A stretch of 64,000 bases of DNA from Gigaspora margarita (lineage: Eukaryota > Glomeromycota > Glomeromycetes > Diversisporales > Gigasporaceae): positions 227,570-291,569 of the forward strand of contig WTPW01000078.1 of assembly GCA_009809945.1 (NCBI GenBank), given 5' to 3'. The position numbers and the translations under genes are program-made. The notes beneath the pieces were generated by a model. That model ran no database searches and was not told the DNA's origin. It saw only the letters and a program-made list of their open reading frames with translations. How positions within the stretch are numbered: position 1 is the first letter of the stretch; every line of letters starts with the position of its first letter. Of the stretch, positions 57,756 to 64,000 are shown in pieces.

Positions 57756-59126
57756 ATATTAAAAAAAATTTAATCATATTGTAACTTTTTAAGTTATAAT
57801 AAATTATATATAAAATATTAAATGTTTTTAGTTTTTTTTCTTGTTAAAATAAGTTCTTGTCTCTTGGGCTTTATTAAGTATATGTATTTAATTATATACA
57901 ATATTTTTATGCTATTATAAGATATAATGCTTGAACTAATTTATTTATAGTCTAAACATACTGTTTTGTAATTAAGAATTACAGGGGCTTACAAAAAAAA
58001 ATTGAAATTTGTACAGTATCATATAATACAAACTTGTGTAATATTTTCTAATCAGACTTAAACTGAATTATGCAAAAATATGTAATAAAGTGAACTCTAG
58101 CAATACAAATCTACTCTTACTTTGTATTTTTTTTAAAAAAAAATTCTTACAACTATAACTAATACACTCTCTAATAGCAAAAAAAAGAAATCATATTTTT
58201 TTTGAAAGTTATATAACAAGAAAATGTGTTTGACACAAAAGCACATAAACTTACCAAGATTCTGGTATTGACAATTTTATTACAATTTAAAAAAAATATA
58301 ACCTATAAAATTAAGGTTAAAAGTGAGTTAGAAAAAAAAATTATATTAGCAATATCTGGAGCTATAATCTAGTACATATGCCAGAATCATATTTTGTTTG
58401 AAATATTGCATACAAGTGATTCCAAAAGTAAGTACATGTCTATTTGTTAATGATTTTAATATTTTTAAAAAGAATTAAATATATAACACTTGCCAAAGTT
58501 TACTCTATAGTCTAAATAAAGATATGATGAATAAGCCAAGAAATATTTAAATTAGAGTTGTTTTTTACTGACCAAACATGACTAAAAACTTGTAGAGCAT
58601 TATAATGGCATAAGTAGATAATTTTAGATCAAAAAGTTTAAGTGACTTAGAGCTATATATAAAGCAGGAATAGACCAAAGTTTTAGTAAGCATTCTAGTT
58701 GATTTAGTCAGTTTAATGCCAGAAAATAGTCAAGCCATTATTGATAGTAATAGCAAATATAATGGTTTAAAATTTTTTGCTATAAATGTACGAGTTTTAA
58801 ACTTTTAAATAAAAAAAATTTATTAAATTTGAAGTGGGATTCCAATTTTTTTTGCAAACTCCTGTATACAAATTTATTAAGTAAATCTATGTTTGATATT
58901 AGTACGAATAAAGAGACATTACAAAAATAGCGTAGATAAGAATCACTGAGTAGCTAGATTTCTATGCCTAATTCGGATATAATAGAAATGCAATTTCAAC
59001 AGAATTTTCTATTGATTTTAAGTTGGATAATGTCTGAATTAAGTGTGCAAAACCAATATTATTTGAGTGATAAAAGGAAAAACTTGTAAATTGATTCACT
59101 ACTTTCAGACAAGATCAGGATGGAGT
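57756..59126. other. Gene-free AT-rich stretch
   Basis: No open frame above background and no repeat boundary recognised. Confidence 0.5.
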
Positions 59127-59307
59127 ACAAAATTTCCGGATGTTACAGTAAGCCCTTGCTTATTGTTGGGGTAAGGGTGGTTTAGGATTGGGGAGAGATA
59201 TAGTTTATACCAAAATTTCGCAAGGAATGTTTTTTGTTAGAAATCAAAAGGTGGTTTCATAATCGAAATTCTGTTGGTTACTGTTGTGTAACATCCGGAA
59301 ATTTTGG
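59127..59307. mobile_element. TIR element, about 181 bp
   Basis: The ends read ACAAAATTTCCGGATGTTAC and CCAAAATTTCCGGATGTTAC. The interior holds a G-rich GGGGTAAGGGTGGTTTAGG block (59167-59185). A fragment is at 25490-25625. No TSD was fixed. Confidence 0.75.
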
Positions 59308-59872
59308 AAGGTCGAGCTCAACTCCTGAAAATCCAATCCTACTGTACGTGATTAGCTCTTAACGCCATTTTTCTTTTTAATATCGATGGTGTTATTGCGA
59401 CTAGATCTAACCAGTGCGAAATCAATTTTACAGGCCGGGTCTGATAAGGTAAACTTTGGTTAATTAATTAAAAGGTTTTCTTCATTCATTTATAAATGTC
59501 CTCAAACTCGATTTATAGTTATTTTTGAAAAAGAGTGAGCTATGATTTATATTCTCAAAGAAATCAGGAAATTTGAATAATACAGTAAAAAAAATTAGAA
59601 AATCGATTTTCATGTTGATTATAGTGATGAAAATTTTAAATATTCAAATTTCCTAATTTACTATAAACACACGATTTTGAAAATAGATAATTTTCTAAGC
59701 GCAATGACAAATTGTCAAATTAATAAAATAACTTATATAATTATCCGGTAAAATATGAACAAATAATCTTATTAAGATAAGGAATGATAAGAAATGTATA
59801 AAAGATAGTAATCTGAAAAATTATAGATTGAAACCCGCATTTTATTAAATATTATCGAATCTACAGAAAGGA
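59308..59872. other. Gene-free stretch
   Basis: An inverted repeat of AAATTTGAAT/ATTCAAATTT words with GATTTTC lies at 59560-59680. No gene seen. Confidence 0.45.
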
Positions 59873-59989
59873 TTAAGGAAAATAAAAAGTTAATTTGAGA
59901 GCGGACAGATTGTTGAGAATGAATATGATCACAATGCCAAGAAGTAATAATAGACGCAATAATACTGTCGGTGAAACTTGTCTTATCAT
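59873..59989 (-). CDS. Possible 38-aa membrane-anchored micro-protein or first exon
   Basis: Minus-strand ATG at 59989, stop at 59873-59875. MIRQVSPTVLLRLLLLLGIV continues IIFILNNLSALK. A short basic head followed by about 20 hydrophobic residues is a type II signal-anchor pattern, as in Golgi enzymes. Codon use is less AT-forced than in the flanks. No downstream exon could be found and no family is recognised, so it may be chance. Confidence 0.25.
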   Translation of the reverse strand: MIRQVSPTVLLRLLLLLGIVIIFILNNLSALKLTFYFP

Positions 59990-60149
59990 TCTGAAATTTT
60001 GTTATTAATTATTTTTAATTATTTGGATGTAAAACTAACAATATGCTTAGATGCGGTACTTCAACTAGAATCTAACGTAACTGATGCCGTAATCAGATCA
60101 AAATATAGAAACTTACTAAGGACTGCCATCCAGATACGAATGGTGGTAT

Positions 60150-60855
60150 TATAGTTGTTAAACGAAACCTTTTTACAAAATGACGAAAGACGAAACCGAA
60201 GCCCTCAAATGATGAACCTCTGACGAGAGACAAAACCCTTTAGTGCTCTCGCCAAAAAACAAAAAATGAGAAAAAATTGAAAAATTACTGAAAATCTATG
60301 AATGTTTCTCGCTAAAATAAAAGATTTATGTCTCCTCCCTATAAAAAAAAAAAAAAAACAAAAAAAAGACTAATCACCGAAAATCTATGTTAATAATGAA
60401 CCCCAACGTTTCCTGCTAAAAAAAAATAAATTAAATTAAAATATATATCGTATTTTCGCGAAATAATGTCCATCTGCGCGTTATTTTGGGTATATACGCG
60501 TTAATTAGAGTACGCGCATGGGCGTTATTTCGAGACAAGGGGTGATTTTTTTAATAAACCTGTTTTTCCAAATAACGACCATTTACTTTATATATAAGTA
60601 GTGTGCAAAGAGAAAACCAGTACTTGTATCATAGATATTGTAATATAGGATGCGCGCTATTTAGGGACGCATATGGGTGTTATTTTGAAGCCTCGCATAC
60701 CATTTTAGGGGGGCGCAATTTTCTAAATAACACTCATGCCTGTTATTTCGCGAAAATATGGTACATGTATATAATTAATAAAAATCTATGTTTTCGCCAA
60801 AACCAAGCTAGAAATAAAATTAATCTAAAAATAATCCTAGAATTTATGTATTTAA

Positions 60856-60898
<43 letters not shown>

Positions 60899-61090
60899 AA
60901 TAAATTATTATTGAGGCTTTTATTTATATTTAATGCTTGGGATGTTTATTGGCTTTCGCCAGCTTTGTCACCTTTCGTCAGTTTCGTCACCTTTCGTTAG
61001 TTTGTCATTTGAGATTTTAGTTAACGAAAGACGAAACTAGGTTTTGCGATTTCGCCAGCGAAAAACTCGAGGTTTCATCTAACAACTATA
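60150..61090. mobile_element. hAT-like element, 941 bp, 8-bp TSD (7/8)
   Basis: The ends read TATAGTTGTTAAACGAAACC and TATAGTTGTTAGATGAAACC. GGTGGTAT (60142-60149) and GGTGATAT (61091-61098) are the duplicated target. Subterminal regions repeat GACGAAA and TTTCGTC words (60180-60245, 60950-61075). It hosts the MITE 60448-60761. An isolated right-end fragment of this family occurs at about 31629-31650. Confidence 0.85.
60448..60761. mobile_element. TA-flanked MITE of the CGTATTTnCGCGAAATAA family, nested
   Basis: The ends read TCGTATTTTCGCGAAATAAT and CCATATTTTCGCGAAATAAC, with TA at 60446-60447 and 60762-60763. It is full of GCGnGTTATTT words. It lies inside 60150-61090 and is therefore younger. 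A 50-base A-run lies just downstream (about 60850-60898). Confidence 0.82.
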
Positions 61091-61371
61091 GGTGATATTG
61101 AAACTCCAGAGGTATAATTCTGCAGATAATATTTATTTACTTTAGTTTGCTCTCTAATTTATAATCTTCTAATGAATAAATTCATTAAACCGTATGAAAT
61201 TCTCTCAGATAGTAATAAACTTGCTCTTTATGATAGATATGGGATAGTTATTAATGAATGTTTGTATCCGAAATTTTCAATAGTTCTTATTATTATTTTT
61301 TTAATAATTTGATTAAGACCTCAGATATTGATTGTAATTAAAAAAATGCAAGTAAATTTAACGATTACATA
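61091..61371. other. Short gene-free spacer between hAT-like elements
   Basis: No coding or repeat feature recognised. Confidence 0.5.
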
Positions 61372-61600
61372 TAGGGATGTTAAATGGTTCATTCAGTTCA
61401 GTCCCAGTTCAGTTCCTGAGTTTAAAGAAAAAACGAACTGAACTAAAGTTTATAAACTTCAGCTCAATTTAAAGTCTGAACTTAAGTTCATGAAATTAAA
61501 GTGTAAACTTGAGGTTAACTTTGAAGTTTAAATTTAGTTCATGAACTCAAATTCACTTAATTTTAAATACTCTGACTTTATATTTACGATACGCGTAAGG

Positions 61601-62737
61601 CAAACATGGCGTCGAAACGAAACCTACCCGAAACTAGTTTCGGAACGGTTCTAATCCGAAACTAGTTTCGGATTTTTTTAAAAAAACCGAAACTCCGAAA
61701 CCCGAAACCCCGAAACTACAATCCGAAACCCAAACCTATAATCCGAAACTCAAAAATATAATATTGAAGCTTATAAATTTATTATAAAGTTGCCTTATTT
61801 TTAATGAACCCAAAATGTAAAATTATTTTTGAATAAATTATAATATTATATAGATCTTTTTTTAAATTATGTTTTTGGCAATTTTTTTCACTACCTCGGT
61901 TTGTTCGGGGGTTTTTTTAAAGCTGGTCAACTTTATTTTTAATATCATACCGTTATTACGACTGATTTCTAGGACGATAGAAAAAATTGCCAATGATGAA
62001 TTGATAAGTATTTTATGTCTTTTGATACCAACAATTTATTTAATTCTGCAATAACCTATCAATTCTATTATTAGTCAATATGGACGTACTAATTACTTAT
62101 TATCAGTTATTACTTGATATTGTACCCAGTTTTTACGTAATAAGTAAAAAAAACTGATGCTCGCAAAAGGAACCTTGATTGTAGAATATAAACTTCGGAA
62201 TTATACCTTTCATGTTGTACTTGTGAATCATAACAACAAAAAGGACTGCACATGCAATAAATTGGTGGATGCTTTGAATTCTTTAGGAGATATATAATAT
62301 ACATCAGTGCGATTAATGTATATTGAAGAGATACATAGTATTCATAAGTGCATTTGATGTATAATTGAAAGAGATATATAATACATTAATGCAATCAATT
62401 TATATGGAAGTTGGGGTAGTTTATGGTGTTCAGGTGAGATTTCGATTCGAATGAGGTTTCGGGTGAGGTTTCGAGTTTCCGACAAGGTTTCGGAAGTTAT
62501 AATCCGAAGCCCGAAACTTCGGATTTAGCACAAAAGGGTATCAGCACCAACTTTGGAGAGAATAAACAAATAAGTTATTGATGTTTTGGCAGTTTCGGGG
62601 TTTCGGTTGAGGTTTCGGGTTTCGGTCGAGGTTTCGGGTTTCGGGCGAGGTTTCGAGTTTCGGATAAGGTTTCGGAAGCTATAATCCGAAACCCGAAACT
62701 TTCGGAATCGCCAAAAAAGGTTTCGGTGCCATCTTTG
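61601..62737 (+). mobile_element. hAT element, 1137 bp, TSD GCGTAAGG
   Basis: The ends read CAAACATGGCGTCGAAACG and CAAAGATGGCACCGAAACC. GCGTAAGG is duplicated exactly at 61593-61600 and 62738-62745. Both subterminal regions are packed with CCGAAACCCGAAAC words (61640-61750; complement at 62440-62735). It contains a probable transposase relic (61869-62054). An internal end-like block near 62540-62560 (ATCAGCACCAACTTTGGAG) hints at an earlier right end or a duplication. Confidence 0.9.
61869..62054 (+). pseudogene. Probable hAT transposase C-terminal (dimerisation) relic, 61 aa
   Basis: The frame starts MFLAIFFTTSVCSGVFLKLV and contains NFIFNII, RLISRTIEKIA and ISILCLL. The spacing LAI-x-x-TTSV-x-S-x-x-F-x-K-x-x-N-x-I...R-L...IEK fits the hAT C-terminal signature (LaIPaTSvpSERvFS...N.i...R.rL...ve). 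The SER and other key residues are lost. Its position inside an element with an 8-bp TSD supports the reading. The match is by eye only, and the frame is far shorter than a transposase. Confidence 0.5.
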
Positions 62738-63194
62738 GCGTAAGGTATTCAGAAGGTCCCAGAACAGATAAACTGATTTTTAAATTCTTTGATTCACAAT
62801 CTCAAATCATTGGTCTATAGCTTGGGAAATATAAAATATGTTATTATTTGACAGAATGTTTTTCTTAGCATGCATAATTTCGTATGTACGTGGTCTACGA
62901 ATAGTTATTTCTGGAAGTCGTTTATCCGCTTTTGCTGTATTTCTCGCATATTAAATCCTAAGTTAAATACTAGTGCTAAGAACAGAGTGCAACGAAGAGT
63001 ATGCTTTAATAGTGAGTGAAATGATGTGCTTCCGATTGGATAACACTTCCTTTTGACTTTATTTATATGTCGTAGTTTAAAATTCTGTTTTATGGTGTAA
63101 TAAAAAAAAACATAATACGATCTGATAGAAAATTTTTTGATTACGATAAAACCATACGATTTTTATTCGACATTGTGTGTTTTATGAAATATTA

Positions 63195-63437
63195 CCGTAA
63201 AAACTCGAAATAACGGCATCTACGCGCTATTTTGATCACCTACGCGCGCGTTATTTCGAATACGCCCATGCGCGTTATTTTCGAAAGAAGCATAACTTTC
63301 CAATTCTATATGTTGCAATATTTTAAATCGGTTAATATGTTGCAAGAAGTGACGCGTTATTTCAGGACACCCATGGGCGTTATTTCGAAATTAAGCATGC
63401 TATTTTTAAAGGATTCAATTTTCGAAATAATACCCAT
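63195..63437. mobile_element. Truncated MITE of the CGTATTTnCGCGAAATAA family
   Basis: The left end CCGTAAAAACTCGAAATAAC follows TA (63193-63194). The interior has CTACGCGCGCGTTATTTCGA and GACACCCATGGGCGTTATTT. The right terminus stops after TTCGAAATAATACCCAT without the final inverted repeat. The 70-codon frame here is repeat-derived. Confidence 0.7.
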
Positions 63438-63769
63438 TCTATAATATTGTGATAATAAGTCAGTAAATTAAGATTTAAATGTGAAACTTACCATTTTGCT
63501 ATTATGATTTTAAAAATTTTTTATATATTGTAATGAGTTATGGCCAAAATGCAATAACTATAATTATACAAACTATGGCATTATGTTTGCAGTTGCACAA
63601 ATTTCATCTCATAAACTGGGTTTCTGAACCAGTATTATAAGTCAGGTTTTTAAACTAGATTTGTAAACCAGGTTTATTATAAAATTAGTTCAGGAACCTG
63701 TCGTTAATTTTCTTTTGAACGAACAGCTAAAAAAGTAGTTCCGTTTACTTGAACGACTTAACATCCTTA

Positions 63770-64000
63770 CCTACGTAGGAGGAGATTCTTGGCTTTGGAA
63801 ATTGGTCTTTGAGTTTTCCTCAGTTTTAGAAATGAAAGCAAAAGTTCATCTAAATTGAAAATAATGGATAGATGCGATGAGGAAAACGTCGACATGCTAT
63901 TTGCATACCCCAAACCGTTCGTCACTTGTAAAAAAAAAAAACTCCTTCAATTCCCAAAACAAGATAATTGCACTCAAGGTCAGTCCATTCATTAGACAAG
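63770..64000. other. Unassigned end of window
   Basis: Composition is more balanced than average here. Nothing recognisable is complete before the window ends. Confidence 0.4.

Larger units (their letters stand above)
61372..63769 (+). mobile_element. hAT-like element, long copy with two nested insertions
   Basis: The ends read TAGGGATGTTAAATGGTTCA and TAAGGATGTTAAGTCGTTCA, with subterminal AAGTTCATGAA and AAACCnGGTTTA palindromes. It matches 31201-31942 in inverse orientation. The target copy is weak here (ATTACATA versus CCTACGTA, 5/8). It carries the hAT-like element 61601-62737 and the TA-type MITE 63195-63437. No transposase of its own was seen. Confidence 0.72.

Noticed and set aside
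60603..60914. 103-codon frame ending in poly-Lys
   Set aside because: It spans a MITE and a 50-base A-run; it is repeat-derived.
62110..62304. 64-codon minus frame
   Set aside because: It lies inside the hAT element 61601-62737 and has no recognisable motif; strand and composition do not fit the transposase relic.

Overview
This is a very AT-rich eukaryotic window that looks like arbuscular-mycorrhizal fungal (Glomeromycotina, Rhizophagus-like) DNA. That assignment is inference. It rests on TKL/SPS1-like kinases with the HCDLHSGN catalytic motif, a spliced SAM methyltransferase starting MGNCSC, short GT-AG introns, and extreme density of transposon relics. Only one gene appears intact: a two-exon methyltransferase on the minus strand (19044-20154, 319 codons after splicing). 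Two adjacent kinase genes (5734-7290 and 7344-8957) are pseudogenes and a third kinase relic lies near 12.7 kb. Two short ORFs with hydrophobic N-termini (15572-15799, 59873-59989) are weak gene candidates.

Most of the rest is layered mobile DNA, and many insertions can be delimited to the base from terminal inverted repeats (TIRs) plus target-site duplications (TSDs). The classes seen are: 3-bp TAA/TTA (PIF/Harbinger-like) at 399, 5941, 10383, 32037 and 47027; TA (Tc1/mariner/pogo-like) at 7599, 9340, 44625, 49650 and 52525; TTAA (piggyBac-like) at 2484 and 9575; 8-bp (hAT-like) at 5188, 17346, 30696, 31201, 40529, 49291, 55361, 57528, 60150 and 61601; 9-bp (Mutator-like) at 16215, 35244 and 54790. 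Several have a paralogous empty site in the same window.

The 32.6-40.9 kb interval is one decayed minus-strand LINE (endonuclease, reverse transcriptase, RNase H, C-terminal CCHC-like motifs). It carries three later insertions: a hAT-like element, a poly(A) retroposon and a Mutator-like element. A 5'-truncated copy of its 3' end lies at 3135-3650. At 51.2-53.6 kb two inverted copies of a roughly 1-kb retroposon with a class-II-tRNA-like head, poly(A) tail and perfect 16- and 17-bp TSDs are present; one sits inside a TA-flanked element.

Other layout: 40.9-42.7 kb is a 1.8-kb inverted repeat. 43.9-47.25 kb is a dyad-symmetric satellite of about 326-bp period, invaded three times. 55.8-57.1 kb is an element whose internal minisatellite runs into an 873-base assembly gap. 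60.1-63.8 kb is a nest of hAT-like elements, one with a probable hAT dimerisation-domain relic. No rRNA, genuine tRNA gene, CRISPR or bacterial-type feature was found.
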